Assembly: GCA_023382655.1 (NCBI GenBank)
Contig: JAHDWK010000012.1
Location: forward strand, 1-64,000
Direction of reading: 5' to 3'
Length of the DNA: 64,000 nt
DNA from: Anaerolineae bacterium
GTDB lineage: Bacteria; Chloroflexota; Anaerolineae; Promineifilales; Promineifilaceae
The notes below the pieces were generated by a model. The model was not told the origin of the DNA. It searched no databases and was given only the letters and a program-made list of their open reading frames with translations. Below are positions 46,776 to 56,011 of this stretch, one piece after another (the stretch's first letter is position 1; each line of letters starts with the position of its first letter). Both the position numbers and the translations under genes were made by a program.

Positions 46776-46956
46776 ACCTACATTATAAATAAGGAAAACC
46801 GAAAGAATATGGAACTATTATCCGTTCTTTTCTGTATCCTGGCGAAACTTGTGCTGAGTGATGGTCATAGCCATATTAGACCCAACGTTTTCAACAAATG
46901 GGATTCGAAAGCCAGGCAACGGAATTCGCCACCAATACCACCAAATGGGACAAAAA

Positions 46957-46983
46957 CTGGTCCAACTTCGGAAGCTGGACCAG
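46957..46983. promoter_or_regulatory. Inverted repeat CTGGTCCA / TGGACCAG in the regulator-hydrolase gap
   Basis: Eight-base perfect arms around an 11-base loop, 42 bases after the hydrolase stop and 180 upstream of the LuxR-type start. A related word (ATGGTCCAAT) appears in the inverted repeat at 49035-49084, so both may be sites for one regulator; a terminator for the hydrolase is the other option. Otherwise 46776-47024 holds no gene. Confidence 0.4.
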
Positions 46984-47024
46984 TCAATTGGTAAGCTATG
47001 GGCTGGAGTGTACAGTGCCCAGCC

Positions 47025-48608
47025 TTATGGCTCTTGCAGCGCGCCCTCAAACTTCGGACCGGTCCCAGAGTACGCATCACTGACGGTAACCTCTACCCCA
47101 TCGTCCTGGAAGTGAAATAGCAGCCCGAGCTGGTCGTTAGCGGTAACGCTGTTGTACTCCAGGACAAAGGTCTGCGGATCCGTCCAGGAACCGCGTGCAG
47201 CTACGAGACGACCAACTTCGTCGAACCGAAAGCGGTAGACACCATCCAGCCCGATGGACAAGGGGATTGTAGGGTTGCCGGCGGCCTTTACCTGGCCGGT
47301 TGCCTCAGCCGGGTCATCGAACTCAAAGACGACGCTTTCCAGCCCGATTAAATTGGAGTCGAAAACGTAGGTTTGGCCGGAAAGGGTCCGGGCGACGTCG
47401 GGCAGGGGAGCCACGGGGCTGGCCGCCGGCGGACGGGCAATGGCGGCGGCAGCCTCTTCCAAGTGGGCGACGCCTGCGGGATTATCCGGTAGGGTTTCTT
47501 GCATTGCGCCGATAATCTTCAGGAGTGACTCGCCGATTTGCCCCATCTCAAAGCCGCCGCCGGTGGCGGTGAGGACCATGTTCCAGCCAGGAAGGATGTA
47601 AATGTACTGCCCGTTACGGCCTTCAGCCTGGTAGACACCGTCAAGATCGGGGGTCAGCCACCAGCCATAGCCGTATGGGTTTTCTTCATTGGGCGTCTCC
47701 GACTGGGCCGTTCTGGCCTCCTGTACCCAGCGGCGGGAGATGATCTGCCTGTCCTCCCACCGGCCCTCCTGCAAAAAAAGTAGGCCCAGCTTGGCCATGT
47801 CATGCGGGTGCAGCGATAGGTCGCCATGGCCGACGTAATAGCCTTGGGGGTCGGTTTCCCAGAGTACGTCGTGAATGCCCAGCGGCTCAAAGAGATACTG
47901 CCGGGCAAAATCCAGCGTGGTCATCCCGGTCGCCTGCTGCAAGATGGGTGAGAGGAGACTAATAGCCGCGCTGCAATAGACGAACTGGCTGCCCGGCTCG
48001 TAGGCGACAGGCAGGTCGAGGGCAAACTGGACGCGGTCGGGACTGTTCAGCATCTTGAGGGTGGTGTCCCCCTCCATGCCGTCGCGGATGCACTGCAAGC
48101 CGGAAGTCATGCTGACCAGGTGGCGCACGGTGATCGCTTCTTTGCGGGCATCGAGGTTGGCGATGGCCCGGTCGGGAAAGAACGAGACCATCTTGTCGTC
48201 CAGGTCTAGCTTGCCCTGGTCAGCAGCGATACCAATCAGGGTGGTCATCACGCTTTTAGTGACTGAGGCGACGTCGTGAATCGTCTGGCCGTCATAGGGA
48301 TAAAAGGTGGCGTCGGCGACCATGTATCCGTTTCGGACGACTTGCAGGCTGTGAATCTGGACGTTCTGCTGGCGCCAGGCCAGCAGGGCATCAGCGAGCA
48401 GCGCTGAATCCATGCCTTGCGCCTCGGGCGTGCTGCTCTGCCAACCCTCTGTAGGCCAGTAATCCGGTGCGGGGGGCCTGGCCGTTCCGCCCAGCCTGGG
48501 AATAACAACAAAGGCCACCAGCACCGCCACAATGCCGAGGGCCAGGACGCCGGTGATCAACCTGGCGTCAACCTTCTTCGTTTTCTTTACTTTAATTGTC
48601 CCTTGCAT
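47025..48608 (-). CDS. Membrane-anchored serine hydrolase (beta-lactamase/class C PBP fold)
   Basis: A 527-residue protein: a basic N-terminus, one membrane helix (LITGVLALGIVAVLVAFVV, about 17-36) and an extracytoplasmic beta-lactamase-family domain. The SxxK motif is S115-VTK in HDVASVTKSV; the YxN-like tyrosine is in QFVYCSAAISLL, and GYGWWLTPDL is a conserved late motif. A C-terminal beta-rich domain (about 400-527) resembles those of serine hydrolases of unknown substrate. ATG 48608 has GAGGAGG upstream and overlaps the end of the receiver gene by 17 bases. Confidence 0.88.
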   Translation of the reverse strand: MQGTIKVKKTKKVDARLITGVLALGIVAVLVAFVVIPRLGGTARPPAPDYWPTEGWQSSTPEAQGMDSALLADALLAWRQQNVQIHSLQVVRNGYMVADATFYPYDGQTIHDVASVTKSVMTTLIGIAADQGKLDLDDKMVSFFPDRAIANLDARKEAITVRHLVSMTSGLQCIRDGMEGDTTLKMLNSPDRVQFALDLPVAYEPGSQFVYCSAAISLLSPILQQATGMTTLDFARQYLFEPLGIHDVLWETDPQGYYVGHGDLSLHPHDMAKLGLLFLQEGRWEDRQIISRRWVQEARTAQSETPNEENPYGYGWWLTPDLDGVYQAEGRNGQYIYILPGWNMVLTATGGGFEMGQIGESLLKIIGAMQETLPDNPAGVAHLEEAAAAIARPPAASPVAPLPDVARTLSGQTYVFDSNLIGLESVVFEFDDPAEATGQVKAAGNPTIPLSIGLDGVYRFRFDEVGRLVAARGSWTDPQTFVLEYNSVTANDQLGLLFHFQDDGVEVTVSDAYSGTGPKFEGALQEP

Positions 48609-48981
48609 GGGAATCCTCCTCATTTTGACCTAGGGCCTCGATGAGCGCCGAGATGGGCGCACCTTTGACGATGAATGCATCAAATCCAGCTTCGGCCGCC
48701 CGTCGGCCGGTGGTTTCATCACCGTGGATGGTCAGGGCGACGATGCGGCAGGCAGGGCAACTGGCCTTGATCTGTGCCGCCGCCTGGCAGCCATCCATGA
48801 CCGGCATCTGCAGGTCGAGCAGAGCGGCCTGGGGTTGGAGCGCTGTCGCCAGTTGCACGGCTTCCAGCCCATCGGCCGCTTCGCCCACGACCTCGATGTC
48901 ACCGGCCAGGGGGAGAATGGCGCGCAGTTCTTGCCGCACCTGCTGCCGGTCATCGGCGATGAGAACCCGCAATTTACTCAA
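48592..48981 (-). CDS. Receiver-only response regulator
   Basis: A 129-residue REC domain: acidic pair in VLIADDRQQV, phospho-acceptor aspartate in AALLDLQMPVMDG, the threonine in IVALTIHG and the lysine in FIVKGAP. It resembles NarL-type receivers but stops before any DNA-binding domain (tail EEDSHARDN). It could be a truncated NarL copy or a phosphate sink. It overlaps the serine hydrolase start and lies downstream of the truncated kinase. Confidence 0.88.
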   Translation of the reverse strand: MSKLRVLIADDRQQVRQELRAILPLAGDIEVVGEAADGLEAVQLATALQPQAALLDLQMPVMDGCQAAAQIKASCPACRIVALTIHGDETTGRRAAEAGFDAFIVKGAPISALIEALGQNEEDSHARDN

Positions 48982-49034
48982 GTGCTTGCCTCCACATCAT
49001 GAGCCGCCTGGAAGACGGCCTTCAGCTTAAGTTG

Positions 49035-49084
49035 GGACCATTTTTGATCATACAGTGGGCGCTAATCAGCATAGAAAATGGTCC
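49035..49084. promoter_or_regulatory. Inverted repeat GGACCATTTT / AAAATGGTCC
   Basis: Ten-base perfect arms 30 bases apart in the 204-base gap between the truncated kinase and the receiver gene; the flanks extend the match imperfectly. It is a candidate operator or processed hairpin in front of the receiver-hydrolase pair. Confidence 0.4.
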
Positions 49085-49185
49085 AATCTTCAGTGAATTG
49101 TCTCTAAGATAAGTATGGCGGTTTCCCAGGCAGCCCACATCAGCCGGGGGAGGGTTCTGAATTATACGTGAGGAGGATTTCTGCC

Positions 49186-49992
49186 TCAGCCGGCGGAAGG
49201 AGGCCGTAACTGGGCGATGAGAGAGCGCAACTGGCCGAGGGCGGCGGCGGTCATTTCCTGCAGATGGTTGAGCTGTTCAAGGACGCGAGCCGGCTCGCGC
49301 ACCAGGAGGAGACGGGCGGCCTGGCTGGTCAGGGTAATGGCAAAGATCGTCTGGCTGACCGAATCATGCAGTTCACGGGCCAGCCGGCTGCGTTCGCGGG
49401 CAGCCGCCAGCGCTTCGGCCTGGCCGGCGTGTTCTTGCAACTTTTGGTGAGCCTGCTGCAGCTCGGCCAGTAAACGCTGGCTTTCATCCTGGTCACGCTG
49501 CATGCGGGCCGACAGCCGATCGTAGGAGAATAAAAAGGCGCACGCGGCCATCACCAGCAGGCTGAAGGCCATACCGTTGAGCCAGCCGGCGGCCAGAATG
49601 AGGGTCACGTTGAGGCAGAGCGCAAACAGAGCGGACCAGCCCATAGCTAACCGGATAGGGAAGGTGTGCAGGGCTTGCAGGCCAAGCAATATGTAGAGGG
49701 CCTGAATGATGTCCAGAAAAGGCTTTTGACCAGACAAGGTTAGCAAAACGGCCGTTTGCAAGGAAAAATACAAAAGCGGAAACAGACCAAAGCGCGCTGA
49801 AAACACCGGCTCCAGAAGGTAGAGCAGGGCAAATGCGGTCAAGAGCAGGACGACGGCCGTCAGCGCTGGCTGCTCTCGATAAAAAATGAACGATCGGAGG
49901 GCAACCACACCAAGCAGGATGAAGCCAATACAGGGGGAGATCCGCGTGCCCGTGGGGCGGGAGTGGCGGCCAGGCTGGGGCAATTCGTTCAC
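49186..49992 (-). CDS. Histidine kinase lacking the ATPase domain
   Basis: A 268-residue protein with about six membrane helices (20-150), a coiled coil, and a HisKA_3 dimerisation domain with the phospho-acceptor histidine in RLARELHDSVSQTIFAI. It ends at LIAQLRPPSAG where NarL-type kinases continue into the HATPase domain. The complete neighbour at 49989-51191 shows what is missing. It cannot autophosphorylate alone; it may be a heterodimer partner or a decayed duplicate. The GTG start overlaps the stop of the complete kinase gene (GTGA). Confidence 0.85.
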   Translation of the reverse strand: MNELPQPGRHSRPTGTRISPCIGFILLGVVALRSFIFYREQPALTAVVLLLTAFALLYLLEPVFSARFGLFPLLYFSLQTAVLLTLSGQKPFLDIIQALYILLGLQALHTFPIRLAMGWSALFALCLNVTLILAAGWLNGMAFSLLVMAACAFLFSYDRLSARMQRDQDESQRLLAELQQAHQKLQEHAGQAEALAAARERSRLARELHDSVSQTIFAITLTSQAARLLLVREPARVLEQLNHLQEMTAAALGQLRSLIAQLRPPSAG

Positions 49993-51191
49993 TCCACTCC
50001 CTCCCGTACCCGATCTTCCACCCGGATACGTGTGCCCCGGCCGTGACCAGAGTCAATGAGCAAATGCCAACCCATCTCCCGCGCCCTATCGGCCATCCCG
50101 ATTAAACCAAGATGGCCCGACTCCGCCAGGGCCGCTTCCAGGTCAAAACCAGGACCCTCGTCCTGAATTTCCAGACAGGCGCGGCTGTCGGCCAGGCTCA
50201 GGCGGACGACGGCTGTGCCCGTTGCGGCGTGTCGGGCCACATTACTGAGCGCCTCCTGAACGATGGCGTACAGGCCAATGACTACCGGCGCAGGCAGATC
50301 TCTCTCTCCATTCACCTCGACAGACACTCGCAGCCCGTCCCGCGCCAGCCGCTCAGCGGCCAGGCGGCACAAAGCGCCCGGCAGACCTTCGACAGTATCA
50401 AGGTTGGGCCGAAGCTGTGAAACCAGGGCCTGGATTTCATGCATGGCGCTGGCCGCCAGCGCTTCTAATCGTGCAAGCTGTTCCGTCACCCGATCTGGGT
50501 CCCTGGCCAGCAGCAGGCCAGCGCCCTGAACGGTCAGGTTCATGCTAAAGACGGACTGGGTCACCGAATCGTGCAGTTCGCGGGCCAGCCGGCCGCGCTC
50601 TTGTTCGGTGGCGATCTCTTCCGTTTGAGTGACGTAGCCTTGAAGCCGCCGATGGGCCGCCTGAAGTTCGGCCATGAGGCGTTCATTCTGGCGGCGGGCT
50701 GTTTCCGCTTCTTGTGCCCGGTGGGCATAACCGCCAAACAAAAAGCCAACGCCGCCATAGAGGCAAGCCATAGCAATGCCAAACAGTGGACCTTGCGCTG
50801 AACTGGCCAGGGCAACGGCCGTTACCAATGAAAACCCAACAATCGCTAGAAACCCCTTTCGCCGGCCAAGATAGAGAACGGCATCCAGGCTGAGGAGAAT
50901 GAACAGGTTGCCAAAGAAGTCTTCAGTGGCCGGGATGAAGAGCAGGGCAGTCACCAGGCCAGATTGCAGGAGTAAGTAGATAAGCGGCAGGATGGTCTGC
51001 TCCCATGACGACCGGGTTGGTGATGAGACGGCCGTTCTATGCCGGATGAACCAGGGACCGGCGAAGAGCAGCAGCCCGAAGCCAGCCAGCAGACCCATCA
51101 CCAGGGCCAACTGCCGATCACCGGCAAAGACCACCAGGGTGCGCATCACCACGGCAGCGAAGAGCAGGTAGACGCCAATCATGCGGATCAC
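49989..51191 (-). CDS. NarL-type sensor histidine kinase
   Basis: A 400-residue kinase with about five to six N-terminal helices and no large sensor domain. A coiled coil follows, then HisKA_3 with histidine in RLARELHDSVTQSVFSMNL and a HATPase domain with the N box IVQEALSNVARHA and G box QDEGPGFD plus GHLGLIGMADRAREMG. The GTG start (51191) overlaps the regulator stop as GTGA; ATG at 51182 is an alternative. It follows its cognate NarL-type regulator. Confidence 0.9.
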   Translation of the reverse strand: MIRMIGVYLLFAAVVMRTLVVFAGDRQLALVMGLLAGFGLLLFAGPWFIRHRTAVSSPTRSSWEQTILPLIYLLLQSGLVTALLFIPATEDFFGNLFILLSLDAVLYLGRRKGFLAIVGFSLVTAVALASSAQGPLFGIAMACLYGGVGFLFGGYAHRAQEAETARRQNERLMAELQAAHRRLQGYVTQTEEIATEQERGRLARELHDSVTQSVFSMNLTVQGAGLLLARDPDRVTEQLARLEALAASAMHEIQALVSQLRPNLDTVEGLPGALCRLAAERLARDGLRVSVEVNGERDLPAPVVIGLYAIVQEALSNVARHAATGTAVVRLSLADSRACLEIQDEGPGFDLEAALAESGHLGLIGMADRAREMGWHLLIDSGHGRGTRIRVEDRVREGVE

Positions 51192-51895
51192 GGCTCGTCG
51201 GAGGCCAGGCCGTGGCGCAAGGCATAGATGGCGGCCTGGGTGCGGTCTTCCAGGTGCAGCTTGTCGAGGATGCTGCTCACGTGGCTTTTGACCGTCGTTT
51301 CACCAATGACCAACTCGCCGGCAATCTCACGATTGCTTAGGCCGCCTGCTAACAAGCCCAGCACCTCGCACTCACGCTCGGTTAAGGCGTCAACGGCTGG
51401 CTCATGACGTCGACTAGATGGCAAGCTTCCCGCCTCGGCAACGGCCGTCATCAGTTTCTGGGCAATGTCGGGATGCAACTGGGTTTGTCCGAGATGAGCG
51501 GCACGGATAGCTTGGACAAGGTCAACAGGGCTGATGTCCTTAAGCAGGTAACCATGAGCGCCGGCGCGAATGGCCGGGAACACTTTGTCTTCCTCGCCAA
51601 AACTGGTCAAGATGATGATGCGCGAATGGGGGCAACGCTTGACGATATTAGAGGTGGCGGTGATCCCGTCCATGACCGGCATTACCAAATCGAGTAGGAT
51701 GACGTCGGGCTGGTAACGGCTGGCCAGTTCCACGGCTTCGGCACCATTAATTGCTTCTCCTACGACCTCAATGGGCAGCGCAGAGGGATCGTCTTGCAAC
51801 TCCAAAAAGCTGCGCAGACCCTGCCGGACCACAGCATGATCGTCTACGATCAGCACCCGAATAGTGACCGACTTTGTTACGTCTGAACTAGCCAT
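51188..51895 (-). CDS. NarL/LuxR-type response regulator
   Basis: A 235-residue regulator: receiver domain (IRVLIVDDHAVVRQGLRSFL, aspartate in VILLDLVMPVMDGI, lysine in GYLLKDISP) and a C-terminal LuxR helix-turn-helix (LTERECEVLGLLAGGLSNRE, TTVKSHVSSILDKL). It is the partner of the kinase translated from the overlapping downstream gene. ATG 51895 is chosen; the open frame extends eight codons to 51919. Probable first gene of the regulator-kinase-kinase fragment set. Confidence 0.9.
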   Translation of the reverse strand: MASSDVTKSVTIRVLIVDDHAVVRQGLRSFLELQDDPSALPIEVVGEAINGAEAVELASRYQPDVILLDLVMPVMDGITATSNIVKRCPHSRIIILTSFGEEDKVFPAIRAGAHGYLLKDISPVDLVQAIRAAHLGQTQLHPDIAQKLMTAVAEAGSLPSSRRHEPAVDALTERECEVLGLLAGGLSNREIAGELVIGETTVKSHVSSILDKLHLEDRTQAAIYALRHGLASDEP

Positions 51896-52076
51896 TGCCT
51901 TCTGTCTCCTGTCGACCAACCATAGCTACCCTGAAGGAGGCACCGCTCATCTATCGCTATATTATATGACGGACGTGGGGAGATTTGGAGTGAAGGATGT
52001 CACCAACTCTGGACAAGATGCTCTGCATGCACCCTGGGCGAACCAGCCACTGTTATCTAATTTATTATGTCAATGA

Positions 52077-53159
52077 GACCGTAAATTTTCCGACAGTTGC
52101 GCCTCAAACCCCAACATTATCACCATCGCTCTTTGCGCTATCATAGCTGGCGCTGAGACTTGGACTGATATTGAATCGTTTGGTAAAAGCAAACAGAGTT
52201 GGCTGCGTCGCTTCATAAACTTGGAAAACGGTATCCCCTCTCACGATACCTTTGGCCGGGTATTTGCGTGTCTCGACCCAGAGCAATTCCAAACGTGCTT
52301 CGTCTCCTGGGTGCAGGCCGTTTTCCAGGTAACCCAAGGGCAGGTCGTCGCCATAGACGGCAAGAAACTGCGTCATTCCTATGATACAACACTAGGCAAA
52401 GCAGCGATCCATATGGTCAGTGCCTGGGCAACGGCCAACGAGTTGGTGCTGGGGCAGGTCAAGGTGAACGATAAATCCAATGAAATCACGGCGATTCCCG
52501 CCTTACTGACCCTTCTCGATATCACCGGCTGTATTGTGACTGTTGATGCTATGGGATGTCAAACGAAAATTGCGGCTCAAATCATTGACCAGGGCGGCGA
52601 CTATTTGCTGGCGGCCAAGGAGAATCAAGGGCACTTGTATGAGGACATCGTCTTATTCTTTAATTTGTCGCAACAAAGCCAGTTTGCCACAGTGACCCAT
52701 ACCGGTCATCAAACGGTCAATGGCAGTCATGGTCGTATTGAAAAGCGACAATGCTGGGTTATTTCCGGTGAAGAGAGCCTTGCCTTCCTGCGCAACTATG
52801 GTGATTGGGCCAAGTTACAAACGATGGTGATGATTCACAGCGAACGGCATCTCAATGGTCAGGTCAGCCAAGAAACGAGTTACTTTATTTCTAGTTTGAC
52901 CAATGATGCCCAGAAAATCTTGGCAGCTAAACGTAGCCACTGGGGGATTGAAAACAAGCTTCATTGGGGCTTAGATGTCACTTTCCACGAGGATGATTGT
53001 CGGGTGCGTCAAGGAAATGCACCCCACAACCTGGCTATCTTGCGGCACATGGCACTCAATTTGCTCAAGCAAGAAAAGAAGGCTAAAGGAGGTATCCAAG
53101 CCAAACGGCTCCGGGCTGCTTGGAATGACGATTATCTTCTCAAGGTGCTGTCGGGTTAA
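52077..53159 (+). mobile_element. ISAs1-family transposase, 5'-damaged
   Basis: An in-frame stretch of about 360 codons matching ISAs1-type DDE transposases: LCAIIAGAETWTDIESFGKS, LENGIPSHDTFGRVFACLDP, VVAIDGKKLRHSYD, VTVDAMGCQTKIAAQI and the late SHWGIENKLHWGLDVTFHED. The frame has a stop at 52074 and no ATG, GTG or TTG until 52221, which lies inside the conserved N-terminal domain, so the true 5' end is lost or shifted. ATGCGATTGCCCTGCCC after the stop (53161-53177) resembles an ISAs1 right end; I find no matching left end. Confidence 0.85.
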
Positions 53160-53305
53160 TATGCGATTGCCCTGCCCATTTGCCAAAGTCATTTTGCTAT
53201 GGTTATGAATAACAGTTATAATTCCTGCTGTATTGTTTGGATTTGCCCTCTAATAATTTCAATGTCAAATAACAGCATTACTCCCCAATTATTACAACCT
53301 AAGAC

Positions 53306-53327
53306 CAGTGCAAAACAGCACCACAAT
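53306..53327. repeat. Right member of the 22-bp direct repeat pair
   Basis: Starts CCAGTGCAAAACAGCACC and matches 40218-40239 at 21 of 22 positions. The following GTGCAGTGCAAAGTCAGCGC is the reverse complement of sequence near the first iteron-like repeat (GCTGACTTTGCAATGCAC at 40088). So several related words occur at both edges of the 40.2-53.3 kb segment. The remainder of 53160-53399 shows no gene. Confidence 0.7.
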
Positions 53328-53399
53328 TAGTGCAGTGCAAAGTCAGCGCGTACAGCAGGTGAGCAGGTGTGGGGGTGAGCAGGTGAACAAGTCACCCCA

Positions 53400-54431
53400 T
53401 CACCCCTTCACCTGCTCACCATACGCCCACAGGCCGGGCAGGCCGCCGGTGTGCAGGAAGATGAGGTGGGTGTCGGGGGAGAAACGGCCGTTGGCGAGGA
53501 GATCGAGCAGGCCGGCGAATGCTTTGCCGGTGTAGACGGGGTCGAGGATGATGCCTTCACTTTGGGCCAGGGTATGAATGGCAACGGCCGTATTCTGCGT
53601 CATCACACTGTAACCCGGCCCGGCATACGTTTCGGCGATCATGGGGACGTTGGCGGGCAGGAAGGTATGGGGCTCGCCTAAAACGGCGCACAGGTCGCCC
53701 GCCAACCGGGCAATGCTGGCAGGGAACGTTTTCCACAGTTTGCCAATGTCAAGGCCCAATAGTTGGATAGGAGAACCAATCAAGCGTAATCCGGCCATCA
53801 GTCCGGCGAGGGTGCCGCCGGTGCCGACGGCCGTGACCACCACCACTTTGTCCGCCGCTAACCCTAGCGCCGTTACCTGTTCGGCCAATTCCACCGCCGC
53901 TGCCACATACCCCAGGCAGCCGATGACGGTATGCCCACCTACCGGCATGAAATAACTGCGCCCCACCAGCGCCCACGACAGCCAGCGTACCAGCCGGTTG
54001 GTCTGCTCCAGCGTCAGGCTGGCGTCACCGCCGCCGCCAAAGGGGATGAAGTGGAGGCGAGCGTTAAAGAGGGTATCCAGCAGCAGATTACCGGGCAGGG
54101 TAGACGGCCGTCTGGCAAAGAAAAAGAGGTGCGCTTCCAATCCCAACGGGGCACAGGCCGCGGCCGTCATACGCGCATGGTTGGATTGCAACCCGCCAAA
54201 GGTGACCACCTTTCGTTTGCCCTGGCGCAGCGCCTCGGCCATCAAGAATTCCAGCTTGCGCCCCTTATTGCCGCCCATGCCGGGGCCATAACCGTCGTCC
54301 CGTTTAATCCACAATTGTGGGCCGCCCAACTGCCGGGTGAGGTTGGGTAGAGGTTCGAGCGGGGTGGGGGTACGGCCGTAATGCAGCCGCGGCCACTGGT
54401 CTAACCGATCTTGAAGAGTACGTCCATCCAT
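53400..54431 (-). CDS. PLP-dependent D-cysteine desulfhydrase / ACC deaminase family enzyme
   Basis: A 343-residue fold-type II PLP enzyme. The lysine that binds PLP is K56 in MGGNKGRKLEFL; FGGLQSNHARMTAAA is the substrate carboxylate loop, and VTAVGTGGTLAGLMAGL binds the PLP phosphate. These fit D-cysteine desulfhydrase better than ACC deaminase, though the two are hard to separate by eye. ATG 54431 is chosen over the GTG at 54434. Flanked upstream by a repeat and on the other side by the 22-bp repeat, it marks the return to ACGGCCGT-rich DNA. Confidence 0.85.
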   Translation of the reverse strand: MDGRTLQDRLDQWPRLHYGRTPTPLEPLPNLTRQLGGPQLWIKRDDGYGPGMGGNKGRKLEFLMAEALRQGKRKVVTFGGLQSNHARMTAAACAPLGLEAHLFFFARRPSTLPGNLLLDTLFNARLHFIPFGGGGDASLTLEQTNRLVRWLSWALVGRSYFMPVGGHTVIGCLGYVAAAVELAEQVTALGLAADKVVVVTAVGTGGTLAGLMAGLRLIGSPIQLLGLDIGKLWKTFPASIARLAGDLCAVLGEPHTFLPANVPMIAETYAGPGYSVMTQNTAVAIHTLAQSEGIILDPVYTGKAFAGLLDLLANGRFSPDTHLIFLHTGGLPGLWAYGEQVKG

Positions 54432-54506
54432 CACCAGACTATCAAAGGTTACGCAGATGCCTCTTTATACGCCGTTAAATAAACCTTCTTAACTTTCATA
54501 CTTTAC

Positions 54507-54618
54507 CTGTCATTCCGCCCCTTCGATACCTCAGGGCAGGCTAGTCTTCGAGGAGGAACCCTGCCCACTTTTACAAGAGAGGGATTCCTCGCTCCGCAGA
54601 CTCCGTTCGGAATGACAG
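54507..54618. repeat. Dispersed-type inverted repeat CTGTCATTCCG ... CGGAATGACAG
   Basis: Eleven-base perfect ends (54507-54517 and 54608-54618) with an inner GGGCAGG/CCTGCCC pair. The size of 112 bases and the GTCATTCC terminus resemble intergenic miniature elements in many bacteria; a related GTCATTCCC element is at 57793-57857. Confidence 0.65.
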
Positions 54619-54631
54619 TCTAAAGTTCATA

Positions 54632-55996
54632 TCATTTTGTTAACGCTGTACTTGACCAATGCGGCGAAATCTTTGACGACTTCTCCCGCAAATGCGCAGC
54701 CAGTCGTTTACCCAGAGCGATGATAGTTAAAACGGTAGGACGAGCCAGGGCTTCGGGGAAGACGCTGGCGTCACAAACATAGAGATTGCGAATTTCTGTC
54801 TCCAGATCGGCCGTGAGCATCTCCCCGATGCGCACCGTGCCGGAGGGATGAGTGCCGCGCAGCGGGGTGGTGAAGATGGTGTCCGGGTCGCAACCTGCCT
54901 GCCGCAAGATGCGCCCGGCGACCGCTTCGGCGGCGGCCAACCGCTGCCGGTCATGGTCGGTTAATCCTTTACTGACTGTAAATCCCCGTTTTTGTGCCCG
55001 CACATAACCACTGATCTCATCCTTGAGTTTGATCATCACCCCCAATGTGCGCCCCCAGCGATGCCAGGTGAGCGGGTAGGCCGGCCCTTTGCGCAGCATG
55101 GCAATGGGGTAATTGAGCCAGGGGTCAATGAGCGTGGAATACAGTACACCCAGGTCATCATCGGCATAGCTCCAGGTCATGGGCGGTTCATTGCCAATGC
55201 CTTTGAAAGGGGCCAGACCATAGACCATCACGGTGGTGTCCATCGTCATGCCCTGCCCGGCAGAGTCCAACCCGGTGCGCTGCAAAATGAGGGGCGTGCC
55301 AATGCCCCCCGCTGCCAATACGACAACCGGCGCGTAAATGGCAAAGGCTTTACCGCGCCATTTGCCCCATACGCCGACCGCACGGCCGTTGCTCACCAAC
55401 ACCCGCTCCACCTTGGCCCCCGTCCACAAATCCAGGCCGTTTTGCACCGCCTCGTCTACGTATTCGGCCGCGTTCCACTTGGCCCCGCAGCGGCAGCCCA
55501 ACATGCAAGTCGCACCGCAGGCAAATGCGCCTGCCCGTTCTGGCTGCATGAACTTGTCTTGCGGCTGCCAATCCAGCCCCAGGTCGGCGGCAGCGGCGGC
55601 CAGGCAGGTAGAGGCCACGCCGCGCAAAGCGGGCGGCAGGGGCGCAATGTGCAGTTCGGACATGGTCTGTTCGGCGGTGGTGTCCAGGTCAATGCCGTAG
55701 CGCGACTGCCACCAGGGCAACGGCCGTGCCGCACACCCACAATACATACTCGTGGCTCCGCCTACCAGGAGCGGACGGACGATACTCAACCCTTCTTGCG
55801 TGGTCAGGAAGGAGGCTTTGTCGGTATACATCATGCCACCGGGATAGGTGCCGTAGAGGGGATTGGTGCGCCAGTCACGGCCGTGTTCCAGCAGCGTGAT
55901 CCCCAGTCCGGCGTTCGACCGCGCTAACTCCCGCGCCACCGTCGCCCCGCCCGGCCCCGACCCTACAATAATGACGTCCGTCTCTTTTTGCAGCAT
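54632..55996 (-). CDS. GMC-family FAD oxidoreductase
   Basis: A 454-residue flavoprotein. The dinucleotide motif is VIIVGSGPGGATVAREL (9-25); the late GMC motif HPSGTVRIGEM and YVCDASVFPEALARPTVLTI close the FAD site with the catalytic-histidine region. A cysteine cluster ACGATCMLGCRCGAKW (about 158-173) is the interesting part; it occurs in a subset of GMC proteins and could bind metal or a disulfide. Substrate unknown, probably an alcohol or sterol-like compound. Divergent from the LCP gene over about 80 bases of CGCAAAG repeats. Confidence 0.88.
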   Translation of the reverse strand: MLQKETDVIIVGSGPGGATVARELARSNAGLGITLLEHGRDWRTNPLYGTYPGGMMYTDKASFLTTQEGLSIVRPLLVGGATSMYCGCAARPLPWWQSRYGIDLDTTAEQTMSELHIAPLPPALRGVASTCLAAAAADLGLDWQPQDKFMQPERAGAFACGATCMLGCRCGAKWNAAEYVDEAVQNGLDLWTGAKVERVLVSNGRAVGVWGKWRGKAFAIYAPVVVLAAGGIGTPLILQRTGLDSAGQGMTMDTTVMVYGLAPFKGIGNEPPMTWSYADDDLGVLYSTLIDPWLNYPIAMLRKGPAYPLTWHRWGRTLGVMIKLKDEISGYVRAQKRGFTVSKGLTDHDRQRLAAAEAVAGRILRQAGCDPDTIFTTPLRGTHPSGTVRIGEMLTADLETEIRNLYVCDASVFPEALARPTVLTIIALGKRLAAHLREKSSKISPHWSSTALTK

Positions 55997-56011
55997 AATT
56001 CACCTGTTTGA

